From Planctomycetota bacterium (GTDB lineage Bacteria > Planctomycetota > Phycisphaerae > UBA1845): a stretch of DNA of 15,807 bases. Both the position numbers and the translations under genes were made by a program. This document shows positions 1-6,856 of the stretch, one piece after another (the stretch's first letter is position 1; each line of letters opens with the position of its first letter). The DNA is taken from assembly GCA_024278775.1 (NCBI GenBank), contig JAJRSP010000117.1, positions 1 to 15,807 on the forward strand. Direction: 5' to 3'. A model generated the notes under the pieces. It was not told the DNA's origin. It searched no databases and was given only the letters and a program-made list of their open reading frames with translations.

Positions 1-177
1 ATCGCCCATCTGGCGCTGCAATTCAACGGACTTCGCTTCCCTGAGCCGGGGGAATACCGCGTGCAGCTCTGGTCGGGCACGCAGTTGCTCCGCGAGGCCC
101 GGCTGGAACTCATCAAAGTGGTGGACAAGCCCAAACCCGAACCGCAGTCGCCCCCCGACGAGCCGCCGCAGTCGTAG
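1..177 (+). CDS. C-terminal fragment of a DUF6941-like protein
   Basis: The reading frame is open from the first base and ends at TAG 175-177, so only the last 58 residues are present. The visible part has a beta-rich core (LRFPEPGEYRVQLW followed by an alternating hydrophobic strand) and a Pro/Glu/Gln/Ser-rich tail ending PPQS. The pattern of a hydrophobic strand, F-P-x-P-G-x-Y-x-V, then a short turn and a last strand matches my memory of the end of DUF6941 proteins, small bacterial proteins of unknown function. No catalytic residue can be seen. The gene converges on the ACMSD gene with 52 bases between them. The coding frame is fairly secure; the family name is tentative. Confidence 0.5.
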   Translation: MAHLALQFNGLRFPEPGEYRVQLWSGTQLLREARLELIKVVDKPKPEPQSPPDEPPQS

Positions 178-214
178 CGAGCCGTCGTCTCCGAGCGACG
201 AACTCCGTCGCTAC
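174..214. terminator. Possible nested hairpin between convergent genes
   Basis: GTAGCGA (174-180) pairs with TCGCTAC (208-214), and a smaller stem CGTCG (183-187) / CGACG (196-200) nests inside. It lies between two converging genes, where a bidirectional terminator would be expected. Neither side has a T-tract, so this is weak structural evidence only. Confidence 0.25.
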
Positions 215-229
215 ACCATCCGAGGCCCG

Positions 230-1231
230 TTACGGCGCCGTAAGCCCGAGAAACTCCCTGGCCGTACCCGACAGGAGCCGCGCTCTGGTGTCGTCGGCGA
301 GATCGCTCAAGGATTCAATCAACGATCCCGGTTTCAATTCACCCAGCGGGAACGGGTAGTCCGTGCCCAGCGCGATACGATGAGCGCCGATCAGGTCGAT
401 CAGGTAGCGAAGTGCCTTTGCGTCGTGGACCAACGAATCCACGTAGAACTTCCCGAGGTACTCGCTCGGACTCACATCATTGTCCGATGCGCAAAGGTCC
501 GGCCGTACCTGAAACCCATGCTCGATGCGCCCGATGGTGCCGGGGAAGGATCCGCCGCCGTGGGCAAAGCAGGCGCGCAGCTTCGGCAACCGCTCGAACA
601 CTCCGCCGAAGATCATCGAACAGATGGCCAGGCACGTCTCCGCCGGCATCCCCACGAGCCACGGAAGCCAATACTTCGGCATCCGGTCCTTGCCCATCAT
701 GTCCCACGGATGCACGAACACGGCCGCCCCCAGGTCTTGCGCCGCCTCCAACACAGCGAACACCTCCGGTGTGTCGAGGTTCCAATCGTTGATGTGCGAC
801 CCGATCTCCACGCCGCACAGTCCCAGCTCTTTCACACACCGTTCGAGTTCCGCCATCGCGAAGTCCGGTGCCTGCATCGGTAACGTACCAAGCCCGGCAA
901 ACCGGTTCGGATGGTCCCGCACGATGCCAGCGATGTGGTCATTGAGAATCTGCGAAAGATCAAGCGTGTCCTGCGGCTTGGCCCAGTAGGAAAACATGAC
1001 CGGTACGGTGGATAGCACCTGCATCGTAACGGCGTCACGATCACAATCTGATAGCCGCGCCGCGGGTGACCAGCAGTTGTCCCGGATCTCGCGAAAGAAA
1101 CGATCATCCACGAACATATTGGCGCAGCACGGCTTGTGATGCTCCAACCGCACGAATCCGCCGTAGCCATAACGCTCGCGCAGGTCCGGCCAGTGTTCCG
1201 GAAGAATGTGGGTGTGGATGTCTATCTTCAC
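230..1231 (-). CDS. ACMSD: 2-amino-3-carboxymuconate-6-semialdehyde decarboxylase (ACMSD)
   Basis: A 333-residue amidohydrolase-superfamily enzyme. ACMSD decarboxylates the kynurenine-pathway intermediate ACMS, steering tryptophan carbon away from quinolinate and NAD. Metal ligands expected for the family are present: H6 and H8 (DIHTH), H174 (VHPWDMM), and D291 (GTDYPFPLGE). H224 (AHGGG), R47, W191 and R243 are also present, and these positions match the numbering I recall for the human enzyme. Human ACMSD has 336 residues, and the blocks STVPVMFSYWAKP and KYWLPWLVGMPAET are nearly identical from memory. One oddity is Val at position 41, where I recall Lys in the human protein. The start is GTG at 1231; an in-frame TAA lies seven codons upstream, so no earlier start is possible. 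No other kynurenine-pathway gene is in the window. It is last in the minus-strand run ileS-htrA-ACMSD. Confidence 0.93.
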   Translation of the reverse strand: MKIDIHTHILPEHWPDLRERYGYGGFVRLEHHKPCCANMFVDDRFFREIRDNCWSPAARLSDCDRDAVTMQVLSTVPVMFSYWAKPQDTLDLSQILNDHIAGIVRDHPNRFAGLGTLPMQAPDFAMAELERCVKELGLCGVEIGSHINDWNLDTPEVFAVLEAAQDLGAAVFVHPWDMMGKDRMPKYWLPWLVGMPAETCLAICSMIFGGVFERLPKLRACFAHGGGSFPGTIGRIEHGFQVRPDLCASDNDVSPSEYLGKFYVDSLVHDAKALRYLIDLIGAHRIALGTDYPFPLGELKPGSLIESLSDLADDTRARLLSGTAREFLGLTAP

Positions 1232-1326
1232 AGTGGTAGGTATTCCAGTTTACAGGGGCACGCATACCGGCTTCCGTACCGTATGGACAACAACGAACGG
1301 CCCGACCGACACCTCGGTTCCCAGCG

Positions 1327-2508
1327 TTACATTGATTGCAGCGTCACCTTCGTCTTGGCCCGCCGGTCGTCACGGATCAACGAGATGGTCACTTCGTCGC
1401 CGATCTTGTGTTTTTCCAGTACATCAAAAAGGCTGTTCCTGTCCGAGACCGGCTCGCTATCTACATGAGTGATAATATCCCCGAGTTGACGGATGCGCCC
1501 GCTTCGCGTCACCACCGTGCCCCGCAAGCCGGCCTTGTCGGCGCTGCTGCCCGGTGTCACTTCGACAATCAACACGCCCACATCGATGCCGAGCCGGCGC
1601 GTGATCTGATCCGGGGCCACCCTAACCCCAAGCCCGGGTCGGATCACCCGACCGTATTTAATCATCTGCGGCACGACGCGGTTAATAATACTCGAGGGCA
1701 CGGCGAACCCGATACCGGTATTCGCGCCCGTTGGGCTGGCGATCTGGGTGTTAATACCGATGACCCGACCGGCGCTATCGAGCAGCGGACCGCCCGAGTT
1801 CCCTGGGTTGATGGCCGCGTCCGTCTGGATGACATCGCGAATCGGACGACCCGACAATGAATTGATCTGGCGACCCAGCGCACTCACCACACCAGTCGTC
1901 AGCGTGTGGTCCAAACCAAACGGATTGCCGATGGCCAGCACCTTCTGCCCGACTCGTAGATCACTCGAATCCCCCATCGCAATCGGTACGAGCTTTTCTT
2001 TCGGTGCGTCAATCTTGAGGACGGCTAGGTCTTTGTCGAACGTGCCGCCCACGACCGCGGCCGGATATTCCGAATGGTCCGCCAGGGTCACCGTCACACG
2101 AGACCCCTCCTGGATCACGTGCAGATTGGTGACGATGTGTCCCTCACGATCGTAGATAAATCCGGAGCCGGACCCGCGTGGAATCTCGAACTCATTCAGA
2201 TTGAAAATGCTACGCCGCACCTCCGAACTGCTGATAAACACCACCGACGGGGACGCACGCTCAAAAACCTCGATCGTGGACAGCTCGTCGGCACCGAGAT
2301 CACCCCGCGGGGCCACGGCCTGCGCCTCGTAGTTGGGGTCGTGCATCAGCGGAGCGCCGGTCGGCTCCATCCAAAGCCAGACCAGTAGGAACACAGCCCC
2401 CCATACGAGGAACATCGTCAGCCACCGCGGGCCGCCGACCTGATCGTACGGCGTCATCGGTCGACGCCGATCGAACGACTCACCATAAGGCTCTTGGGGG
2501 TGCGGCAT
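1327..2508 (-). CDS. htrA: Membrane-anchored HtrA/Deg-family serine protease
   Basis: About 393 residues. The order is a short cytoplasmic N-terminus, one membrane segment (about residues 30-48), a trypsin-like S1C protease domain (about 75-285) and one PDZ domain (about 290-391). The catalytic triad is visible as H130 (TNLHV), D160 (DKDLAVLKI) and S238 (GNSGG). The layout, with an uncleaved anchor and a single PDZ, resembles DegS/HhoB-type proteases that degrade or sense misfolded envelope proteins. The frame runs on upstream into ileS, but that extension is not protease-like. Two ATGs are possible, at 2517 and 2508. AAAGGGA sits one or two bases before the first and about ten before the second, so I chose 2508; 2517 would add three residues. 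The gene starts 65 bases after ileS and could be cotranscribed with it. Confidence 0.93.
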   Translation of the reverse strand: MPHPQEPYGESFDRRRPMTPYDQVGGPRWLTMFLVWGAVFLLVWLWMEPTGAPLMHDPNYEAQAVAPRGDLGADELSTIEVFERASPSVVFISSSEVRRSIFNLNEFEIPRGSGSGFIYDREGHIVTNLHVIQEGSRVTVTLADHSEYPAAVVGGTFDKDLAVLKIDAPKEKLVPIAMGDSSDLRVGQKVLAIGNPFGLDHTLTTGVVSALGRQINSLSGRPIRDVIQTDAAINPGNSGGPLLDSAGRVIGINTQIASPTGANTGIGFAVPSSIINRVVPQMIKYGRVIRPGLGVRVAPDQITRRLGIDVGVLIVEVTPGSSADKAGLRGTVVTRSGRIRQLGDIITHVDSEPVSDRNSLFDVLEKHKIGDEVTISLIRDDRRAKTKVTLQSM

Positions 2509-2573
2509 AGTTGTCATATCCCTTTTGTGACACCTTGTGGCACACACAGCCGCCTCGGTGCCGGTCGGTTTGC

Positions 2574-5500
2574 CTAACTCACACGGCTCAGGCTGATGCT
2601 CAGGGTGTGGTCCGGTCCGTCGATGTGGACGGCCGCCTCGCCCAAGCCATTCTCTACCGGCTCCGATGCGATGTCCACCGCCAGCGTTTCGTCCGCAATG
2701 TATGCCCGGCACTGCTCCACCGCGCCGCGAACCGACGACGACGTGGTGACCAGACTGAGACGAATCCGGTCTTCCATATCGAGCCCCACATCCTTCCTCA
2801 GATTTTGCACATTCCGCACAATATCTCGCGCCCACCCTTCGTTCTTGAGTTCCGGCGTGACACGCTTGTCGATTATGGTCACTGTGTTCCCATCGGCGGC
2901 ACCGGCCCAGTCATCCCCGTAGGTCTTCTTGAGCACCACGTCTTCCCGGTCGACCAGCGCCTCGTTTCCTTCGACGACGACACTCATGGATTCTCCGCGC
3001 TCCCACGCCGCTTCAATCTCGCTCCCGTTCATCGCCTCCAACGCCTCGCGAGCCGCACGTGCCTTCTTGCCGAACTTCGGTCCCAGCGTTTTCATGTTCG
3101 CCTCAACCGATACCGTGACGATGTCATCAGCCGAGTCGATCGCCGTGACGCGCTTCACGTTCAGCTCCTCCAACAGGTGATCGCCAAAGCGTTCGACAGC
3201 CAAACGCTCCCCATCATCAGCCGGCACCACGCGCAGCTCGGCCAGCGGCTGACGCACCTTCAGCTTGGACGCCTTCCGCGCCGATCGCGCTAGCGACACG
3301 ATGCGCAGCAGCGCCCCCATCTGCTCCGACAGCGCGTGATCCACCCGCGACTCGTCCTTTTCCGGAAACGGGCAGTGATGCACACTCCGCGGTGCCTCCG
3401 ACATCTGATCGGCCACCAGGTTTTTGTACATCGCCTCCGTCACAAAGGGCACGATCGGAGCCATCACCTCGATCAGCTTGGTCAGCACTTCATACAACGT
3501 CTGATAGGCGGCCAACTTGTCCCTGTCACCTTCGGAGGCCCCACGCCAGAAACGACGCCGGTTTCGTCGGATGTACCACGAACTCAGGTGATCCAAAAAG
3601 CGCTCCACGCGCTGCGTCACCGGCGGCAGGTCATACGACTCAAAGCTCGCGCGAACGTCCGCAATCAGAAGCTGCAAGTCCGACAGAATCCACCGGTCAA
3701 TATCCGGCCGCTCGGCAAACGGAACCGGCGAAGCACTCGGATCAAACCCGTCCAGCCGCGCATAGTTACAGAAAAACGAATAGACGTTCCACAACGGAAT
3801 CAGCACACGCCGCCGCGTCTCGTCGGCTGGCCCCGACGTCACCTTGCACAGCGGCGCACCATCCACCGTCTTGTCAATCACCGTGCCATCCGCACACTCG
3901 ATCTTGATCGTTTCGTCCGGATGTCGGGTGCCAAACGGAAGATCCGTCGTCGGCGGCTGCTGGCAGTACATCCACCGCATCACATCCACGCCGATCTGCT
4001 CGGCCGCCTCCTCAAACCAGATGGCCGTCCCGTCCGATTTGTGCATCGCCTGGCGATCTTCGTTTTGCACCAGGGCATGCCCCAGCACCGTTTTGAAGGG
4101 AATACGCGGCTTCTTCTTGCCGATCTCCATCATCGTGCTCATGGCCAGGATGGCGTAGAACCAGTTGCGGAACTGGCCCGGAAAGCATTCGGTAATAAGA
4201 TCAGCGGGGATCCATTTGTCCCAATAGGCGGGGTCGCTGCGGTACCGCGTGGTCGAGTAGGCCACGATGCCCGCGTCGAGCCACGGGTTGCCGACATCGG
4301 GGATGCGCGACACGCCGTCGTGGCCGCACTGGCTGCACTTGATCTTGACCGCATCCACATAGGGCCGATGCGGCGAGTGACCCTCGAACGCTTCCCAGCC
4401 GGAGACCGCCCGCTCTTGCAGCTCTTCTTTGCTGCCGATCACCTCCACGCTGCCGCACCTGTCGCACTCCCAGATGGGCAGCGCCAAGCCCCAGTAGCGC
4501 TTCTTCGAGATCATCCAATCCTTCATCGTCGTGAGCCAGTCCTGCTCACGCTCCTTGCCGTACATGGATGGCGGGAGCCACTCGACCTGCGCCGCGACTT
4601 TTTTGATTTCGTCGCGCCAATCCATCGAGATGTACCACTCGTCCACCAGGCGAAACACAAGCTCGTCACCCGTGCGCCAACAATGCGGGTAGATGTGCGG
4701 GTATCGTTCCGTTGCGAACAACATCCCCTTGTCGCGCAGGTCGGCCAGAATCGCCTCGACCGTCTCCGGGTCCGTCGCACGCAACCCGGAGAACTTGCCG
4801 AACCCTTCGATAAACCGGCTGGCTTCATCCAGCGGCGCAATAGCCACCAGCTTTTGCTGCGCACCCCATTGGTGATCCACGTCGCCACACCCCGGCGCGG
4901 AATGGACGATCCCCGTGCCCTCGCCGGCCACCACATACGCCTCCCCCTTGGAGGTCTTACCCGGATCGAAGACGCGGTGCCCTTCCTTCCCGCTCTTCCA
5001 CTCGCGTTGATCTTCGGGGATCAACTCGATCGGCTGGGCAAAGCCGCCGGCGTGCTGCTGCGCGGGCAGGTCATCAAACGGACCGTCATAGGTCCAGCCG
5101 ATCATCTCCGCACCTTTTACCGTGCCGAGCACCTCATAGCCGCCCTGCTCGTGGAACATCTGATGCAGCGTCTTGAGCTTGGGTACGTCCTTCGGCCACG
5201 GCGTGGAGCCAAACCCCTCTTTGAACTCTTTCTCCAGCCGTTTGTGGTGTAGGTTTTCCTTGGCCAGGTAGTATATGGCACCATCTTTCTTCGACTGAAT
5301 CTTGACGTAGTCAAGCGCACCGTTGATCGCACAGCCCGTGTTGGAGGTCAGCGTCCAGGGCGTCGTTGTCCAAACTAAGAGATATTCCTTCTCCCGACCG
5401 CGAATCGGAAACCGGACGAAGACGGCCGTGTGCGCAACCAACTTGCGCCCCTCGGCAATCTCCATGTGTGAATAGGCACACCCCGCGCGCCCCGACCAGG

Positions 5501-6041
5501 GCATCACATCCGTACCCTTGTAGAGGTATCCCAGTTCGTGGCACTTCTTCAGAAACCCCCAGATCGTGTAGTTGTTTTCGTCGGCCATCGTGTAGTAGGA
5601 GTTATCCCAGTCCATCCAATACCCGAGCCGTTTGGATTGCTCCGCCTGGATCACGGCGTACTTTCGCACGCGTTCTTTGCAGTTCTCCGTAAACGTCTCC
5701 AGACCGAGCTTCTCGATGTCTTTTTTCGTGGATATGTTGAGCTGCTTTTCAACCTCAATCTCGACCCACAGCCCCTGACAGTCAAAGCCGTTCTGATACC
5801 GCAACTCGTGACCGGTGGCCGCGAAGTATCGACAGAAGACATCCTTGTAGGTTCGGCCCCAGGCGTGGTGAACGCCCATCGCGTTGTTGGCCGTGATCGG
5901 TCCGTCGAGAAACGACCACCGAGGCTTGCCCTCGTTCATCTCACGCAGCTTCTCAAAGGCCTGTGTCTCGGCCCAAAACGAGAGCACATCCCGCTCCAAC
6001 GCGGGGAAATCCACCTTCGGACTGACTTTCTCGAACGCCAT
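2574..6041 (-). CDS. ileS: Isoleucyl-tRNA synthetase, type 2-like, with GVHH and AMHKS motifs
   Basis: An 1155-residue class I synthetase that charges tRNA-Ile, longer than usual bacterial IleRS (about 930-1050). The Rossmann core starts near residue 45. The CP1 editing domain contains LLVWTTTPWTLTSN (221-234) and GTGIVHSAPGCGDVD (375-389). Two CxxC pairs (C526/C529, C569/C572) may bind zinc. The anticodon-binding region begins near 770, followed by a long C-terminal extension. Ungapped alignment around ANNAM...KD puts G56-V57-H58-H59 where HIGH normally stands, so the first and third residues are exchanged. The KMSKS loop reads AMHKS (665-669), keeping the second lysine. The ATG at 6041 has a good GAGGAG site at seven bases; a TTG one codon earlier is less likely. 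I see no T-box leader. It is first in the run ileS-htrA-ACMSD. Confidence 0.96.
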   Translation of the reverse strand: MAFEKVSPKVDFPALERDVLSFWAETQAFEKLREMNEGKPRWSFLDGPITANNAMGVHHAWGRTYKDVFCRYFAATGHELRYQNGFDCQGLWVEIEVEKQLNISTKKDIEKLGLETFTENCKERVRKYAVIQAEQSKRLGYWMDWDNSYYTMADENNYTIWGFLKKCHELGYLYKGTDVMPWSGRAGCAYSHMEIAEGRKLVAHTAVFVRFPIRGREKEYLLVWTTTPWTLTSNTGCAINGALDYVKIQSKKDGAIYYLAKENLHHKRLEKEFKEGFGSTPWPKDVPKLKTLHQMFHEQGGYEVLGTVKGAEMIGWTYDGPFDDLPAQQHAGGFAQPIELIPEDQREWKSGKEGHRVFDPGKTSKGEAYVVAGEGTGIVHSAPGCGDVDHQWGAQQKLVAIAPLDEASRFIEGFGKFSGLRATDPETVEAILADLRDKGMLFATERYPHIYPHCWRTGDELVFRLVDEWYISMDWRDEIKKVAAQVEWLPPSMYGKEREQDWLTTMKDWMISKKRYWGLALPIWECDRCGSVEVIGSKEELQERAVSGWEAFEGHSPHRPYVDAVKIKCSQCGHDGVSRIPDVGNPWLDAGIVAYSTTRYRSDPAYWDKWIPADLITECFPGQFRNWFYAILAMSTMMEIGKKKPRIPFKTVLGHALVQNEDRQAMHKSDGTAIWFEEAAEQIGVDVMRWMYCQQPPTTDLPFGTRHPDETIKIECADGTVIDKTVDGAPLCKVTSGPADETRRRVLIPLWNVYSFFCNYARLDGFDPSASPVPFAERPDIDRWILSDLQLLIADVRASFESYDLPPVTQRVERFLDHLSSWYIRRNRRRFWRGASEGDRDKLAAYQTLYEVLTKLIEVMAPIVPFVTEAMYKNLVADQMSEAPRSVHHCPFPEKDESRVDHALSEQMGALLRIVSLARSARKASKLKVRQPLAELRVVPADDGERLAVERFGDHLLEELNVKRVTAIDSADDIVTVSVEANMKTLGPKFGKKARAAREALEAMNGSEIEAAWERGESMSVVVEGNEALVDREDVVLKKTYGDDWAGAADGNTVTIIDKRVTPELKNEGWARDIVRNVQNLRKDVGLDMEDRIRLSLVTTSSSVRGAVEQCRAYIADETLAVDIASEPVENGLGEAAVHIDGPDHTLSISLSRVS

Positions 6042-6046
6042 CAACT

Positions 6047-6053
6047 TCTCCTC
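6047..6053 (-). promoter_or_regulatory. Shine-Dalgarno sequence of ileS
   Basis: On the minus strand GAGGAGA is followed by AGTTG and then ATG at 6041. It is one of the few clear ribosome binding sites in the window, and its spacing favours ATG 6041 over the adjoining TTG at 6044. Confidence 0.7.
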
Positions 6054-6091
6054 GGGAATAGCTGACCGTGGTCATCACGATCCTGCCGGAC

Positions 6092-6120
6092 AATATAACC
6101 GGGCTTGGCAGAATCGGGAA
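6092..6120 (-). promoter_or_regulatory. Possible sigma-70 promoter for ileS
   Basis: On the minus strand TTCCCG (6115-6120, three of six consensus bases) is separated by 17 bases from TATATT (6092-6097, five of six). Transcription would start near 6085, giving a leader of about 45 bases before ileS. The -35 box is poor, so this is tentative. Confidence 0.33.
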
Positions 6121-6166
6121 TCACGAGGTGCGACCAGTCTGAGCGGAGGTGCAAGACGGAATCGGC

Positions 6167-6206
6167 GGGTGCCCCATTCTTTGCCCCAAGGCAAAGGGTG
6201 GGGGAC
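6167..6206 (+). repeat. 40-bp palindromic repeat, copy 1 (REP-like)
   Basis: The element starts GGGTGCCCCATTCTT, has a 12-base centre (TGCC-CCAA-GGCA), and ends AAGGGTGGGGGAC. CCCCATTCTTTGCC pairs with GGCAAAGGGTGGGG over 14 positions around a CCAA loop. Two of the pairs are U-G wobbles if the plus strand is transcribed. There is no T-tract after the stem, so it is not a standard terminator. A second copy in opposite orientation lies at 6306-6345. Confidence 0.75.
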
Positions 6207-6210
6207 GAAA

Positions 6211-6295
6211 ACGGAGGCGATAATGATACGGATAGGGAGCGGAGTCTTGCGACAACGGAGACAGTAATGATTCGGGTGGCGAACGGAGTCTTGCA
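6211..6295 (+). repeat. Imperfect tandem repeat, two 41-bp units
   Basis: Unit 1 is 6211-6251 and unit 2 is 6255-6295. They match at 32 of 41 positions by hand alignment. Both begin ACGGAG, contain TAATGAT in the middle and end with CGGAGTCTTGC. The pair fills most of the space between the two inverted palindromes. It codes for nothing recognisable. Confidence 0.6.
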
Positions 6296-6305
6296 TGCGA
6301 AGTCC

Positions 6306-6345
6306 GTCCCCCATTCTTCGGGAGTACCCGAAGAATGGGGCACCC
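6306..6345 (-). repeat. 40-bp palindromic repeat, copy 2, inverted
   Basis: Read on the minus strand it starts with the same GGGTGCCCCATTCTT as copy 1, has a 12-base centre (CGGG-TACT-CCCG), and ends AAGAATGGGGGAC. The stem 6309-6322 / 6327-6340 is 14 perfect pairs around a four-base loop. The centre differs from copy 1 but is still self-complementary. Confidence 0.8.
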
Positions 6346-6421
6346 GCTGCATAAGTGTCAAAAAGAATCTGCACCCTGGGCGGAGCGTCTACGGCTTTAG
6401 CCGCAAAGAAACACCGAAAGA

Positions 6422-6856
6422 CTACCTCGGTGGAAAGAGTGCCGCGCGGAGTTCGCGGGCGGTGCGTATTTGCGCTCTGGCTTTATCGTCTATCTGAGGG
6501 CGATCCTTCAGGCCGAGCCACCGATCGACGTGCTGGTCAAACAGAGGTCGGCTCAACAACAGTACGGCCGGGTTCTCCACCCGTTCGGCGGTCGCGACGG
6601 CGGTCAACATCGCTCGTTGTGGGGCAGGTAGATTCACCAGATCAAGCGCCGACGCAAAAAGGTGTTTTTCGCTCGCCTCTGCACCGGAACGAATCGACAG
6701 TCGCCGGGTCAGCCAATACGCAAGAACCACCGCCAGCAGACAAACCGTCACCACGACCACCACGATCAGAAGGGATCCCCCCTCGACGAAGTGATCGCGC
6801 ACGCCGCGCTGAATCTCCGTCAGCGTTCCTTCGGCCAGATATGACGACACCATCAT
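6422..6856 (-). CDS. Small single-pass membrane protein of unknown function
   Basis: A 144-residue protein. One strong membrane helix spans about residues 28-50 (LLIVVVVVTVCLLAVVLAYW), followed by TRR, which suggests the C-terminus is cytoplasmic. The C-terminal ~90 residues look helical and include LDLVNLPAPQRAMLTAVA and NPAVLLLSRPLFDQHVDRWL. The helix pattern recalls the region found N-terminal to PilZ domains in some bacterial proteins, but no PilZ domain follows, so I do not name a family. The start ATG at 6856 overlaps the stop of the HEAT-repeat gene by four bases (ATGA), so the two are likely translationally coupled and their products may work together. A second ATG lies immediately after the first. 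The reading frame is convincing; the function is unknown. Confidence 0.75.
   Translation of the reverse strand: MMVSSYLAEGTLTEIQRGVRDHFVEGGSLLIVVVVVTVCLLAVVLAYWLTRRLSIRSGAEASEKHLFASALDLVNLPAPQRAMLTAVATAERVENPAVLLLSRPLFDQHVDRWLGLKDRPQIDDKARAQIRTARELRAALFPPR

Larger units (their letters stand above)
6042..6421. other. 380-bp non-coding region with repeats
   Basis: This is the only stretch over 300 bases without a credible gene. It holds the ileS ribosome binding site and candidate promoter near 6045-6120, a repeat-palindrome cluster at 6167-6345, and unremarkable sequence from 6346 to the stop of the next gene. Several overlapping frames stay open across it on both strands, but they translate the palindromes and resemble no protein. 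I see no tRNA or small RNA structure. Confidence 0.7.

Noticed and set aside
2509..2835. Upstream extension of the HtrA frame into ileS
   Set aside because: The extra residues overlap the well-supported ileS C-terminus and do not resemble a protease N-terminus; a ribosome binding site supports a start near 2508.
3336..5252. 638-codon open frame on the plus strand
   Set aside because: It is fully antisense to ileS, whose motifs are clear. Its product is rich in Arg, His and Pro and matches no family, as expected for a shadow frame in GC-rich DNA.
6309..6340. Strong 14-bp hairpin as a rho-independent terminator
   Set aside because: There is no T-tract on either side, and a matching copy sits nearby in the opposite orientation, which fits a palindromic repeat better.
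6075..6374. 99-codon minus-strand frame and other frames across 6045-6421
   Set aside because: They translate the palindromes and tandem repeat and have no family match or ribosome binding site.
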